NCBI RefSeq assembly: GCF_003859805.1
Contig: NZ_RQZG01000020.1
Coordinates: forward strand, 1-54,674
Length of the DNA stretch: 54,674 bases
Direction: 5' to 3'
Source: Arachnia propionica
Lineage (GTDB): Bacteria > Actinomycetota > Actinomycetes > Propionibacteriales > Propionibacteriaceae
Shown: positions 1 to 8,097 of the stretch, one piece after another
Layout: every line of letters starts with the position of its first letter
Position numbering within the stretch: position 1 is the stretch's first letter
The notes under the pieces: model-generated
Told to the model about the DNA's origin: nothing
The model's database searches: none
The model's input: only the letters and a program-made list of their open reading frames with translations
Position numbers and translations under genes: made by a program

Positions 1-302
1 AAGGTGAGCACGATCCCGGCGGCGAACAGGCCTCGTCCGGCTGCTCGGCCCCAGCCGGAGGTGCCGATCTTGGTGGTGACCGTGCTCTGGATGCCGGCAC
101 CGAGCTTCCCCTTGAAGAAAGTCTTGACCTCTGAGGAGAAGACATGGGGTCGGCCGTACTGGCCCGGTTTGGGGCCGAGGATCGTCTCGAAGAAGCCAGT
201 GCGGATCTTCGTTCCGAAGTCCCCGGGGCCCACACGTCCAGCGTCGGTTCGGGAACATCTGACGTGTTTGGTGGCTTGGAGCGCTCCCCGGCCACCGACC
301 AC
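1..302 (-). CDS. Unrecognised protein, truncated by the left edge
   Basis: A minus-strand reading frame is open from an in-frame stop at 317-315 to the window edge, with a possible GTG start at 302. It reads as about 100 codons of plausible protein. The better half (positions 1-210) contains GPGDFGTKIRTGFFE, a GRPHVFSSEVKTFF segment and a Gly/Ala-rich stretch ending in LFAAGIVLT, which could begin a membrane helix. The first 20 codons look less protein-like, so the true start may be further in, or this may be the remains of a broken gene. The C-terminus lies outside the window. I do not recognise the family. The plus-strand frame over the same bases is Arg/Pro/Ser-rich and looks like a shadow. 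Confidence 0.4.
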   Translation of the reverse strand, partial: MVGGRGALQATKHVRCSRTDAGRVGPGDFGTKIRTGFFETILGPKPGQYGRPHVFSSEVKTFFKGKLGAGIQSTVTTKIGTSGWGRAAGRGLFAAGIVLT

Positions 303-496
303 CCATCGGGCAGATCACAGCAGAACGACGAACCGTTCAGGCGCATCACGGACATCCTCGTTTTCACGGACTGGACAGCAGAGTACAAGCGGGGACTGGC
401 GACGAACGTGGCCGAAGGAAGTCGGACATGGTCAAAGTGGTCCTCCAGATGGACGACGCAGCTGTGGCGTGAGGTCGTGATCTCAGGTCCACGTCA

Positions 497-515
497 GCAC
501 GTGCGCTGATAAGCT
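497..515 (+). promoter_or_regulatory. Putative leaderless promoter with palindrome, mod operon
   Basis: TAAGCT (510-515) fits a TAnnnT -10 box and ends 7 nt before the ATG at 523, so the transcript would begin at or next to the start codon. Directly upstream is the 8-bp palindrome GCACGTGC (497-504), which would lie in the -35/-10 spacer and is a possible operator. There is no clear ribosome binding site before 523, which agrees with a leaderless message. The site is inferred from sequence only. Confidence 0.35.
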
Positions 516-522
516 CAAATTC

Positions 523-930
523 ATGGAGAAAATTCGTGTCTCCGCCGCTGCTGTGCTGCTCGGGGTCAGCGATGACACCGTGCGCCGGTGGATCGATGCG
601 GGGCGTCTCGGTGTTGAGCGCGACAAGTCCGGACGACAGGTGATCGACGGTGCCCAACTGGCCCAGCTGGCGATGGAGCTGGCCGATGACTCCCTGGACG
701 CCATGGATCAGGGCCTCGGGCACCGCTCGGCACGCAATCACCTCACCGGCCTGGTCACCAAGGTCACCTCGGACCAGGTGATGAGCCAGGTGGAGCTGCA
801 GTGCGGCCGCTACCGGATCGTCTCCCTGATCTCCACCGAAGCGGTGGGTGAACTCGGGCTCGAGCCCGGGTGCATCGCCACGGCGGTCATCAAGGCCACC
901 AACGTCACCATCGAGGGCGGACGCAGATGA
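523..930 (+). CDS. HTH-Mop (TOBE) molybdate-responsive regulator
   Basis: This 135-residue protein joins a MerR/excisionase-type helix-turn-helix (about residues 4-50, with the recognition-helix pattern SDDTVRRWIDAGRL) to one Mop/TOBE molybdate-binding domain (about 70-133, ending AVIKATNVTI). The Mop half resembles the C-terminal end of ModC in the same operon (AVIKATEVTV). Mop domains bind molybdate or tungstate oxyanions, usually as oligomers, so the protein is probably a small one-component sensor of molybdate that controls the operon; the DNA-binding role is inferred. Its stop overlaps the modA start as ATGA. It is much shorter than enterobacterial ModE, which has a winged helix and two Mop repeats. 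Confidence 0.8.
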   Translation: MEKIRVSAAAVLLGVSDDTVRRWIDAGRLGVERDKSGRQVIDGAQLAQLAMELADDSLDAMDQGLGHRSARNHLTGLVTKVTSDQVMSQVELQCGRYRIVSLISTEAVGELGLEPGCIATAVIKATNVTIEGGRR

Positions 931-1661
931 GGGGTCTCGCCGTGCTGGTGGCGTCGTTGCTGGCCTGTGCCTGCAGTTCCCAGGACTCGTCGGTGGTCTC
1001 CAGCGCCTCGAAGACGGACACCACCGAGGTCGTCGTGTTCGCGGCCGCCTCCTTGAACAAGGTGTTCCCCGAGATCGCCCCGGCCACCTACTCCTTCGAC
1101 GGCTCCTCCTCGCTGGTGGACCAGATCTCCGCCGGGGCCCCGGCGGACGTGTTCGCCTCGGCCGACCGGAGGACCATGGACAAGGCGGTCGGAGCCGGAC
1201 TGATCGACGGCGAGCCCGTCATGTTCGCCACCAACCATCTGGTTCTCATCACCCCGGCCAACAACCCTGGTGGGATCACCGGGCTCGACACCTCACTGGA
1301 GGGGCGCAAGCTCGTGACCTGTGCCCCCGAGGTGCCGTGTGGTGCCGCGACGGTGAAGCTGGCGGAGAAGGCCGGGATCACCCTCCATCCGGTCTCGGAG
1401 GAGTCCAAGGTCACCGATGTGCTCGGCAAGGTCTCCTCGGGGGAGGCCGATGCAGGGCTGGTCTACGCCACCGATGCGGTCACCGCCGGGGCCGCGGTGG
1501 CAACCTTCGAGATCCCCGGGGCGGCTGCGGATCCCAACACCTACTGGATCGCGAGGGTCAAAGGGACCAGGAACGCATCCGGTGCGGACGCCTTCATCGC
1601 GCGGATCACCCAGGAAGGTACTGCTGTGCTGGCCGAACACGGATTCGGTCCCGCCCGGTGA
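927..1661 (+). CDS. modA: Molybdate ABC transporter substrate-binding lipoprotein ModA
   Basis: ModA captures molybdate outside the membrane and delivers it to ModBC. The 244-residue product starts at the ATG overlapping the previous stop (ATGA), which leaves a short lipoprotein signal peptide (MRGLAVLVASLLAC) with lipobox LLAC and lipidated Cys14. The mature part begins near VVVFAAASLNKVF and carries typical ModA/PBP2 features: the AAASL entry motif, SSSLVDQISAGAPADVFASAD, and a C-terminal GLVYATDAVTAG segment. Longer upstream readings of the frame are not needed and would destroy the signal peptide. modB begins with a GTG overlapping the modA stop, so translation is probably coupled. Confidence 0.93.
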   Translation: MRGLAVLVASLLACACSSQDSSVVSSASKTDTTEVVVFAAASLNKVFPEIAPATYSFDGSSSLVDQISAGAPADVFASADRRTMDKAVGAGLIDGEPVMFATNHLVLITPANNPGGITGLDTSLEGRKLVTCAPEVPCGAATVKLAEKAGITLHPVSEESKVTDVLGKVSSGEADAGLVYATDAVTAGAAVATFEIPGAAADPNTYWIARVKGTRNASGADAFIARITQEGTAVLAEHGFGPAR

Positions 1662-2440
1662 ACCGGTTCCCACGGTGGGCGTGGCTGCCCTTCGGCATCG
1701 GGGTGCTGCTGCTGGTCAGCCCACTGTTGGGGATGCTCACCCGGATCTCCTGGACCCGCCTGCCCGAGCTGCTCACCACACCGGGAGCTCGGGATGCGCT
1801 CAGGTTGAGCCTGGTCACCTGCTCACTGGCCACGGTGCTGGTCGTCGTCATCGGCACCCCGATCGCCCTGGTGCTGGCCCGCAGTCGGGCCTGGTGGACC
1901 TCGGTGGTGCGCACCCTGGTGACGGTTCCGATGGTGCTGCCACCGGTCGTCGCCGGTCTGGCCCTGCTGGTCACCTTCGGGCGACGCGGTCTGATCGGGA
2001 CGTCCCTGGCGTTGCTGGGGGTCGAGATCGGGTTCACCACCCTCGCCGTCGTCATCGCACAGACCTTCGTCTCCCTGCCCTTCCTCGTGATCTCCCTGGA
2101 GGGAGCGTTGCGCTCCACCTCAGGACGCCACGAACGGGTGGCAGCCAACCTGGGGGCCACACCCAACCGGGTGTTCTGGCGGATCACCCTTCCCCTCCTG
2201 TCCCCCGCCCTGGCCTCAGGGGTTGCGTTGTCGTTCGCCCGTGCACTCGGCGAGTTCGGGGCCACCCTCACCTTCGCCGGATCACTGCAGGGCGTCAGCC
2301 GCACGTTGCCGTTGGAGATCTACCTGCTGCGGGAGTCCGACCCCGAGATCGCGCTGGCCCTGTCCCTGGTGCTGATCGCCGTCGCGGTGCTCATCGTGCT
2401 GCTCTCGACGAGGTTGCGTACCTGGGGGAACCATGACTGA
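1658..2440 (+). CDS. modB: Molybdate ABC transporter permease ModB
   Basis: This integral-membrane subunit (260 residues) forms the molybdate channel with ModC. The GTG start at 1658 overlaps the modA stop (GTGA). About five to six hydrophobic segments are visible, the first at residues 7-28. The cytoplasmic EAA loop that docks on the ATPase is present as HERVAANLGATPNRVF followed by WRITLPLL, and FARALGEFGATLTFAG is typical of ModB. Length matches the family. The last 8 nt overlap the modC start, consistent with a single transcript for the regulator and modABC. Confidence 0.93.
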   Translation: MNRFPRWAWLPFGIGVLLLVSPLLGMLTRISWTRLPELLTTPGARDALRLSLVTCSLATVLVVVIGTPIALVLARSRAWWTSVVRTLVTVPMVLPPVVAGLALLVTFGRRGLIGTSLALLGVEIGFTTLAVVIAQTFVSLPFLVISLEGALRSTSGRHERVAANLGATPNRVFWRITLPLLSPALASGVALSFARALGEFGATLTFAGSLQGVSRTLPLEIYLLRESDPEIALALSLVLIAVAVLIVLLSTRLRTWGNHD

Positions 2441-3515
2441 TCTGCTGCGGGTGGCTGCTGAGCTCCGGCAGCGCGACATCCGGTTGGAGCTCAACCTGTC
2501 TGAGGGGCAACGGGTGGCCGTGATCGGCCCCAACGGGGCGGGGAAGTCGACGCTTCTGGACCTCATCGCCGGGGTGCTGCGGCCCACCGCGGGGGCGGTG
2601 TGGCTACGGGGTGAGGAGATCTCCGGTCCGCACCGGCACCTGCCGCCGCACCGCCGTCGCATCTCCTACGTCGAGCAACACTCCCTGCTGTTCCCGCACC
2701 TCGACGTGTTGGGCAACGTCGCCTTCGGTCCACGGTCCCGAGGCGCATCGGTGAAGCAGGCGCGACGGCGTGCCCTGACGGAGCTGGCGGCCGTGCAGTG
2801 CGAGGACCTGGTCGGCTGCAGGGCCGACCAGCTCTCCGGCGGGCAGGCCCAACGGGTGGCCCTGGCCCGGGCGCTGGCCGTCGATCCTGACATCGTCCTG
2901 CTGGATGAACCATTCGCCGCCCTGGATGCCAGAGTGGCCCCCGAGCTGCGACGTCTGCTCCGGGAACGTCTCGCCGGACAGGCGACGGTGCTGGTCACCC
3001 ACGATCTGATGGATGTGGTGGCACTGGCGGACCAGGTGGTGGAGCTGTCACGGGGCAGGGTGGTGGCCGACGGTGTGGTGGATGAGCTCATCCAGGCACC
3101 ATCGACCCCGTTCCTGGCGGATTTTGTCGGGGTGAACCTGCTGCACGGCCGAGGTGATGGCAACCGGGTGTGGTTGACGGAGGGAGTCGCCGTCGTCGGG
3201 AGCGGGGACGTGGGGATGGGTCCGGCACGGGCGGTGTTCGCCCCCGCCGCGGTGGCGCTGTTCCCCCATGCCCCGCACGGCAGCCCGCGCAACCAGCTGA
3301 CGGCCGAGGTCGTGGCGGTGGAGGACCGTCACCTCGGGCAACGCGTGACCCTGGAACTGGCGGGGCAACGATTCACCGCCGATGTCACGGCTGCAGCCGC
3401 GGCTGAACTGGGCCTGGCACCGGGTGGACGGGTGGTGGCGGTGATCAAGGCCACCGAGGTCACCGTCCACCCGGGCGGCGGGCCTTCGCGGCCTGCTCCC
3501 GGAAGTTGTGGTTGA
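2433..3515 (+). CDS. modC: Molybdate ABC transporter ATP-binding protein ModC
   Basis: ModC hydrolyses ATP to drive molybdate uptake. The 360-residue protein has Walker A GPNGAGKST (residues 32-40), a Q-loop region near 82, the ABC signature LSGGQ (134-138), Walker B IVLLDEP (154-160, catalytic Glu159) and the switch His in VTHDL. A C-terminal TOBE/Mop domain (about 287-352, RNQLTAEVVAVE to AVIKATEVTV) suggests that oxyanion binding feeds back on transport. The gene is the last of the operon and its 3' end overlaps the convergent gene on the minus strand by 56 nt, so the two operons share terminator-free ends. Confidence 0.94.
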   Translation: MTDLLRVAAELRQRDIRLELNLSEGQRVAVIGPNGAGKSTLLDLIAGVLRPTAGAVWLRGEEISGPHRHLPPHRRRISYVEQHSLLFPHLDVLGNVAFGPRSRGASVKQARRRALTELAAVQCEDLVGCRADQLSGGQAQRVALARALAVDPDIVLLDEPFAALDARVAPELRRLLRERLAGQATVLVTHDLMDVVALADQVVELSRGRVVADGVVDELIQAPSTPFLADFVGVNLLHGRGDGNRVWLTEGVAVVGSGDVGMGPARAVFAPAAVALFPHAPHGSPRNQLTAEVVAVEDRHLGQRVTLELAGQRFTADVTAAAAAELGLAPGGRVVAVIKATEVTVHPGGGPSRPAPGSCG

Positions 3516-4590
3516 TGAGGTGGCCGAAGCCCTGCGCATCCATCCTGGCGACGAGGGAGGGCACGTCGATGCCGAGGGCCTGGGCGGCGGAGTCCAGGTG
3601 CCACTGGTGCTCGCCCAGCACCGACAGCAGGTGGGCGCGTCGGGTCTGCGCGGCGGACAGGCGCAGGGTGTTGAGGTGCAGCAGCTCGCCGTCGTCGCGC
3701 ACGATCCGCTCCCCGATGTGGTTCGCCTGCAACAGTTCCAGCGAGGTGATGAACCGCTCCAGCCGCATCCCGGGCAGCGAGTAGACGGTCTCGGTGCGAA
3801 GTTCCCGGTCCCGCCAGTCGCCGAGCAGCACGTCGGTGGTGGCTGCCGCCCAGTCGCGCCGCAGGCTTTCCAGGCCACGCCGCAGCTCGGCGACGGTGGT
3901 CGCGTCCTGGAAGTGTGGAGTGGGGTCGATGATCCACCGCGTGGGCTGGTTGCACGCGTAGGCGAGCACGAGATCACCGTAGAGGCTGCTCAGCAGGGTG
4001 TGGTGCAGCGCCCGGTAGTCACGTGGTGAGGGCACGACGAAGGCTGCGGCGAGGGCGTCGGAGACGAGGACCAGCATCCCCACCTGGCGATCATGGATCT
4101 CGAAGGTCCGAAGTGCGGTGTCGAGGCCGGGGACGTCATGGCCGTCGATGAAGCTCTCCGCCCGGCATCCCAGACCGTTCCGCATGAAGCTCTCCGACAA
4201 CTCCGGCCAGGCGATCGCCGGTGGGTTGAAGTGCATGGTGAGCAGGGCCTCGATGGCCATCTGCTGCGGCAGGAACCGCAACCGGTTCGAATCGAGCCGT
4301 TTGCGCTGCCGGTGGACGAGGACACCCTCACGGCCATGGTCCCTACGGCCCTTCAGCTGGGTGCCGAGGGTCACCCCCCACTCCAGGTGGAAGGCGTGGG
4401 GAACGAAGCCGACGTACACGGCATCCTTGTCGGGCACGAGCCGAGTGCCCGGCTCCCAGCCGGCATCCACCAGACGGAGGTCGTCGCAGTCGTGGTCCCG
4501 GAGCAACGGGATCAGACGAAACACCCCGCACACCTGCGACGGGGCTGGGGTCAACCCGGTCAGCTCCAGGGGTGCACCGAACTCAGGCAT
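3460..4590 (-). CDS. Unrecognised protein partnered with the VWA protein
   Basis: This 376-residue, probably cytosolic protein has no signal peptide or membrane segment. The N-terminal 180 residues look like an alpha/beta domain (GAPLELTGLTPAPSQ, then FRLIPLLRD). The C-terminal half is helical and ends in two regularly spaced helix pairs (RRAHLLSVLGEHQWHLDSAA and a SLVARMDAQGFGHLINH segment). Its ATG lies inside the end of the upstream VWA gene (8-nt overlap ATGCCTGA), so the two are certainly co-translated and probably act together. The N-terminus is faintly reminiscent of the ARPP family described around Rhodanese-phosphatase systems; I could not verify this. The 3' end runs 56 nt into modC on the other strand. 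GC content and codon use match the neighbours. Confidence 0.72.
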   Translation of the reverse strand: MPEFGAPLELTGLTPAPSQVCGVFRLIPLLRDHDCDDLRLVDAGWEPGTRLVPDKDAVYVGFVPHAFHLEWGVTLGTQLKGRRDHGREGVLVHRQRKRLDSNRLRFLPQQMAIEALLTMHFNPPAIAWPELSESFMRNGLGCRAESFIDGHDVPGLDTALRTFEIHDRQVGMLVLVSDALAAAFVVPSPRDYRALHHTLLSSLYGDLVLAYACNQPTRWIIDPTPHFQDATTVAELRRGLESLRRDWAAATTDVLLGDWRDRELRTETVYSLPGMRLERFITSLELLQANHIGERIVRDDGELLHLNTLRLSAAQTRRAHLLSVLGEHQWHLDSAAQALGIDVPSLVARMDAQGFGHLINHNFREQAAKARRPGGR

Positions 4591-5956
4591 CCGACCCTCC
4601 TCGGATGAAGTGGTGGACCCGCTTGGCCAGGTAGGTCTCCAGCTCGATCAGGGAACCCTCCCCGATCACGTACCGGGCGAAACCGAGCGCGGTGGGCAGG
4701 TCCTCCGCACGGTGCAGGCCGATGGCGCGGGAATGTGCGGTGAGATTGGCCACCTCCAGTTCCTCGGGGTCGAAGACGGGATTGAGGTGCAGCACCTGGA
4801 CGCCGGAGGGCAACCGCTTGGTGATGTGTTGGAACGCTCCGGCGGGGTCGTTCTCGATGCCGTCGGAGATCACCAGCACCGTCGTCGCACCCCATTCCAG
4901 TGCATCCAGCAGCCGCTCCGAGAGGTTTGACTGCCCACGCGGCCGGGGCAGCCCCTCCTGCGGCGAGGTCCAGAACCCCCGGTAGTCGGAGTGCCCGAGC
5001 CGGAGCAGCTGATCGGCGGCGAAGGCGACGGCGAGCGGACGGCCCCGTCGCTGTCTGGACGAGGTGGCGGAGAAGGAGTTGTCCAGCACGGCTGCGACCC
5101 GCCCGCTCAGGGCGAGGGGGCCGGAACGCTCCAGCACGGCCCTGGCGGAACGCTCCAGCCACTGCTGTTCCTGTTCCCCGAACTCCTCGCGGCTGAGCAG
5201 CCACGAGGTGAGCTCGGTCAGGGACAACCGTTCGGGCCGGAGCTCGACGCTGCTGTTGTGCCCGGCGGCCCGCAGGCGTTCCTTCTCGGTGAGGCGGTCC
5301 TTCATCCGTTCCACCAGCTTGTCGGGGTCCATGCCGTGCTTGGCCGCCAGGCCACGTGCGACGGAGTACGGCAGCCGGGTCACGGCCTGCTGGCTGTGGC
5401 GAGCCCCCCGGTAGGTCTCGAACAGTTCGGTGGCGAAGGGACGCCGGTGGTCGCCGAACAGGAAGTCGGGCATCTCGCCTGTGGGGTGGAGGTGGATGTG
5501 GCGGAGCGCCCCGGCCACCTTGCGGCGGTACTTGACGGCCTGGAACACCGGGTCGGGGTGTCGGGCCAGCCAGTCGCGGATCACGGCCCGGGTGCGGCGG
5601 TTGTTGACGCCGTCGCGGCGCAGCCTCGCGGTGAGCTTCCAGAACCGTTGCGGTGGCAGCCGTCGTACCCCCGCCCGGATCAGGGCGTTCTCCTCCTGCT
5701 GGAAGTCGGGTGGGGTCTCGCCTCCGGTGGACAGCAACCCGTGGATGATCTCGGCCAGGTTGTGGTCGTTGACGCCGAGCGCCAACAGGCGGGCGTAGAG
5801 CCGACGGTAGTTGCCACGCACGTACTCGTGCAGGAAGCCCAGACCGAGACGTTGCTCATCGGCGGTGGAGGAGAACTCCGCCTGTCCGGTGGAGACGAAG
5901 GCGGCGTTGAGAAAGGTCAGCAGGTCATCACGTGCCACCTCGTCGGCGGTGCGCAT
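4583..5956 (-). CDS. Helical-repeat/VWA domain protein (TROVE-like layout)
   Basis: The 457-residue product starts at the ATG at 5956, preceded by a strong AAGGAGG site (5967-5961, 4-nt spacing); a longer in-frame reading from 6148 lacks support. Residues 1-260 are almost entirely helical and form a solenoid-like module. Residues 284-455 form a von Willebrand A domain with an intact metal-ion adhesion site: DNSFS (292-296) is the DxSxS motif and D365 in VISDGIEND is the distal aspartate. A helical ring followed by a VWA domain is also the layout of Ro60/TROVE proteins, which bind structured RNA; the resemblance is architectural and inferred. The next gene overlaps it by 8 nt, making a two-gene cassette of unknown role. 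Confidence 0.75.
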   Translation of the reverse strand: MRTADEVARDDLLTFLNAAFVSTGQAEFSSTADEQRLGLGFLHEYVRGNYRRLYARLLALGVNDHNLAEIIHGLLSTGGETPPDFQQEENALIRAGVRRLPPQRFWKLTARLRRDGVNNRRTRAVIRDWLARHPDPVFQAVKYRRKVAGALRHIHLHPTGEMPDFLFGDHRRPFATELFETYRGARHSQQAVTRLPYSVARGLAAKHGMDPDKLVERMKDRLTEKERLRAAGHNSSVELRPERLSLTELTSWLLSREEFGEQEQQWLERSARAVLERSGPLALSGRVAAVLDNSFSATSSRQRRGRPLAVAFAADQLLRLGHSDYRGFWTSPQEGLPRPRGQSNLSERLLDALEWGATTVLVISDGIENDPAGAFQHITKRLPSGVQVLHLNPVFDPEELEVANLTAHSRAIGLHRAEDLPTALGFARYVIGEGSLIELETYLAKRVHHFIRGGSDA

Positions 5957-6096
5957 CCATCCTCCTTGCTGTGTGGGGTACCCGGGGAGGAGCAGGGTGA
6001 TGTGGAAGTGGTTCCTGCATAGGGAAATTTCGGGAGTCACCCAGAAGTCCCACGGGTACCGCCGGTGATCGTAACAGCTGACGTGTGAAGCGCTGC

Positions 6097-6152
6097 ACCT
6101 GTGCGGCGTGTTCTGGTTGGGAGCACTCCCAACGGCAACGCGTCGCACAGGT
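6097..6152. repeat. Long interrupted inverted repeat between cobK and the VWA cassette
   Basis: Outer arms ACCTGTGCG (6097-6105) and CGCACAGGT (6144-6152) are perfect complements. They enclose a second perfect hairpin, TTGGGAG/CTCCCAA with a 2-nt loop (6117-6132), and the segments between them can also partly pair (GCGTGTT against AACGC). The whole 56 bp could form one long stem. It lies 33 bp beyond the cobK stop and 140 bp before the VWA start on the minus strand. No T-tract follows on either strand, so it is either a factor-assisted terminator, a leader structure of the VWA cassette or a protein-binding site. Confidence 0.6.
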
Positions 6153-6184
6153 ACGGCGCCGTGGGGCCGGACAGCAGGTGGGGC

Positions 6185-6907
6185 TCAGCCGTTCAGGAAG
6201 GTGACGGCCTCCCGGGCCGTGGCGACCGTGGGGAAGCCCTCGGGGGTGGGGCAACGTCGCACGACGATCACCGTCACGTCCAGCTCGGCGGCGGCCCAGA
6301 GCTTCGGCTCGGTCAGACGACCGCCGGAGTCCTTCGTCACCAACGCCGTGACCCCGGCCTCACGCAACAGGGTTCGCTCGGAGTCGATGTCGAAGGGGCC
6401 ACGCCCCAGGTGCACCTCCCAGCTGGGGGGCAGGGGGGTCGATGGGAGCTCCACCATCCGGGCCAGGACCCGGGGAAGGGCCCGGTAGTGGTCGAGGGAC
6501 TGGCGCCCCACCGTCAGCAGCACCCGGTCATGTCCGGCGGCTGCCCGCGCGGCCTCGTCGTGATCGGCCACCCACAGCCAACGGTTCGCCAGCCGGTGCT
6601 CGCTCCAGCTGGGACGTTCGATGCGCAGCAGGGGCACCCCGGCGGCCTGGCTCGCCGCGACGGCGTTCGCGCTGATCCGCTCCGCGAAGGGATGGGTGGC
6701 ATCCACCACCAGGTCGACGCCCTCGGTCGTCAGGTGGGCGGTCAATCCCGGGATGCCGCCGAACCCACCGATCCGCACCGCACCGGCGATCTCAGCGGGT
6801 CGGGTGACCCTTCCCGCCAAGGAGGTGGTGACGTCGTGACCGGCCCGGTGCAGCAGCGCCGCCAGCTCCCGCCCCTCCCGGGTGCCACCAAGGATGAGAA
6901 CCTTCAT
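6185..6907 (-). CDS. cobK: Precorrin-6A reductase CobK/CbiJ
   Basis: CobK reduces precorrin-6A (or the cobalt form) with NADPH in corrin-ring synthesis for vitamin B12. The 240-residue protein opens with the dinucleotide-binding motif [16 protein letters not shown] and contains the family signature [13 protein letters not shown] and the C-terminal VTKDSGG segment. The start at 6907 is preferred over ATG 6916: it begins directly at the beta-strand typical of the family and has a -10-like TTGAAT ending 7 nt upstream. It stands alone here rather than in a cob/cbi cluster. It is divergent from ispG, with only 46 bp between the start codons. Confidence 0.9.
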   Translation of the reverse strand: MKVLILGGTREGRELAALLHRAGHDVTTSLAGRVTRPAEIAGAVRIGGFGGIPGLTAHLTTEGVDLVVDATHPFAERISANAVAASQAAGVPLLRIERPSWSEHRLANRWLWVADHDEAARAAAGHDRVLLTVGRQSLDHYRALPRVLARMVELPSTPLPPSWEVHLGRGPFDIDSERTLLREAGVTALVTKDSGGRLTEPKLWAAAELDVTVIVVRRCPTPEGFPTVATAREAVTFLNG

Positions 6908-6914
6908 GATCGCC

Positions 6915-6946
6915 ATTCAACCGCACCGTCCCAAGGACAGTAGTCT
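6915..6946. promoter_or_regulatory. Divergent leaderless promoters, cobK and ispG
   Basis: Within the 46-bp gap, TTGAAT on the minus strand (6920-6915) ends 7 nt before the cobK ATG at 6907, and TAGTCT on the plus strand (6941-6946) ends 7 nt before the ispG ATG at 6954. Both spacings would give transcripts starting at the start codon, and neither gene has a ribosome binding site. A second minus-strand hexamer, TACTGT (6942-6937), overlaps the ispG box. Confidence 0.4.
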
Positions 6947-6953
6947 GGGGCCC

Positions 6954-8096
6954 ATGAGTGTGAGCCTCGGCATGCCTGCCCCCGTCGCCAAGGTCCTGGC
7001 GCCCCGCCGCAAGACCCGCAAGATCAAGGTGGGCACCACCTGGGTGGGCGGCGACGCCCCCATCTCGGTCCAGTCGATGACCACCACCAAGACCACCGAC
7101 ATCAACGGCACCCTCCAGCAGATCGCGGAGCTCACCGCGACCGGCTGCGACATCGTGAGGGTGGCGGTGCCGTCGGCCGATGACGCCGAGGCCCTCCCGA
7201 TCATCGCCATGAAGGCGAAGATCCCGGTCATCGCGGACATCCACTTCCAGCCCAAGTACGTCTTCGCCGCCATCGACGCGGGATGCGCGGCGGTCAGGGT
7301 CAACCCCGGGAACATCAAGCAGTTCGACGACAAGGTGGCCGAGATCGCCAAGGCGGCCTCGGAGGCCGGGGTGAGTCTGCGCATCGGGGTCAATGCGGGC
7401 TCACTCGACAAGCGGTTGCTGGCCAAGTACGGGTCACCCACCCCGGAGGCGCTCGTCGAGTCGGCGTTGTGGGAGGCCTCGCTGTTCGAGGAGGTCGGTT
7501 TCCACGACTTCAAGATCTCCGTGAAGCACAACGACCCCGTCGTCATGGTCCAGGCCTACGAACTGCTGGCGGAGAAGTGCGAGTACCCCCTCCACCTCGG
7601 GGTCACCGAGGCGGGACCCGCCTTCCAGGGCACGATCAAGTCGTCGGTGGCCTTCGGTGCGCTGCTCAGCCAGGGGATCGGGGACACCATCCGGGTCTCC
7701 CTGTCCGCCCCTCCCGCGGAGGAGGTCAAGGTGGGCAACAAGATCCTGGAGTCGCTCAACCTCAGGCCCCGCAAGCTGGACATCGTCTCCTGCCCGTCGT
7801 GCGGTCGCGCCCAGGTGGACGTCTACACCCTCGCCGAGCAGGTCACCAAGGGACTGGAGGGCATGACCGCGCCGCTCCGTGTCGCCGTGATGGGCTGTGT
7901 GGTCAACGGTCCGGGGGAGGCCCGTGAGGCGGACCTCGGGGTGGCCTCCGGCAACGGGAAGGGCCAGATCTTCGTCAAGGGTGAGGTCATCAAGACGGTG
8001 CCGGAGGATCAGATCGTGGAGACCCTGTTGGCCGAGGCCCACCGGATCGCCGCTGAGATGGACGAGGTCGGCGATCCCCAGGTGTCGGTTTCCTGA
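6954..8096 (+). CDS. ispG: 4-hydroxy-3-methylbut-2-enyl diphosphate synthase IspG (GcpE)
   Basis: IspG converts MEcPP to HMBPP with a [4Fe-4S] cluster, the penultimate step of the non-mevalonate isoprenoid pathway. The 380-residue bacterial-type protein has the N-terminal TIM-barrel ([40 protein letters not shown]) and the C-terminal cluster domain with [13 protein letters not shown] and [16 protein letters not shown], which supply the cluster ligands. The ATG at 6954 is chosen because a TAGTCT -10 box lies 7 nt upstream and earlier in-frame starts overlap cobK. The GNAT gene starts one base after the stop, an arrangement that is conserved in mycobacteria. Confidence 0.96.
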   Translation: MSVSLGMPAPVAKVLAPRRKTRKIKVGTTWVGGDAPISVQSMTTTKTTDINGTLQQIAELTATGCDIVRVAVPSADDAEALPIIAMKAKIPVIADIHFQPKYVFAAIDAGCAAVRVNPGNIKQFDDKVAEIAKAASEAGVSLRIGVNAGSLDKRLLAKYGSPTPEALVESALWEASLFEEVGFHDFKISVKHNDPVVMVQAYELLAEKCEYPLHLGVTEAGPAFQGTIKSSVAFGALLSQGIGDTIRVSLSAPPAEEVKVGNKILESLNLRPRKLDIVSCPSCGRAQVDVYTLAEQVTKGLEGMTAPLRVAVMGCVVNGPGEAREADLGVASGNGKGQIFVKGEVIKTVPEDQIVETLLAEAHRIAAEMDEVGDPQVSVS

Positions 8097-8097
8097 C

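Noticed and set aside
4583-6148. A 521-residue form of the VWA protein starting at 6148
   Set aside because: Its extra N-terminus runs through the inverted repeat and has no ribosome binding site, while AAGGAGG sits 4 nt before the ATG at 5956.
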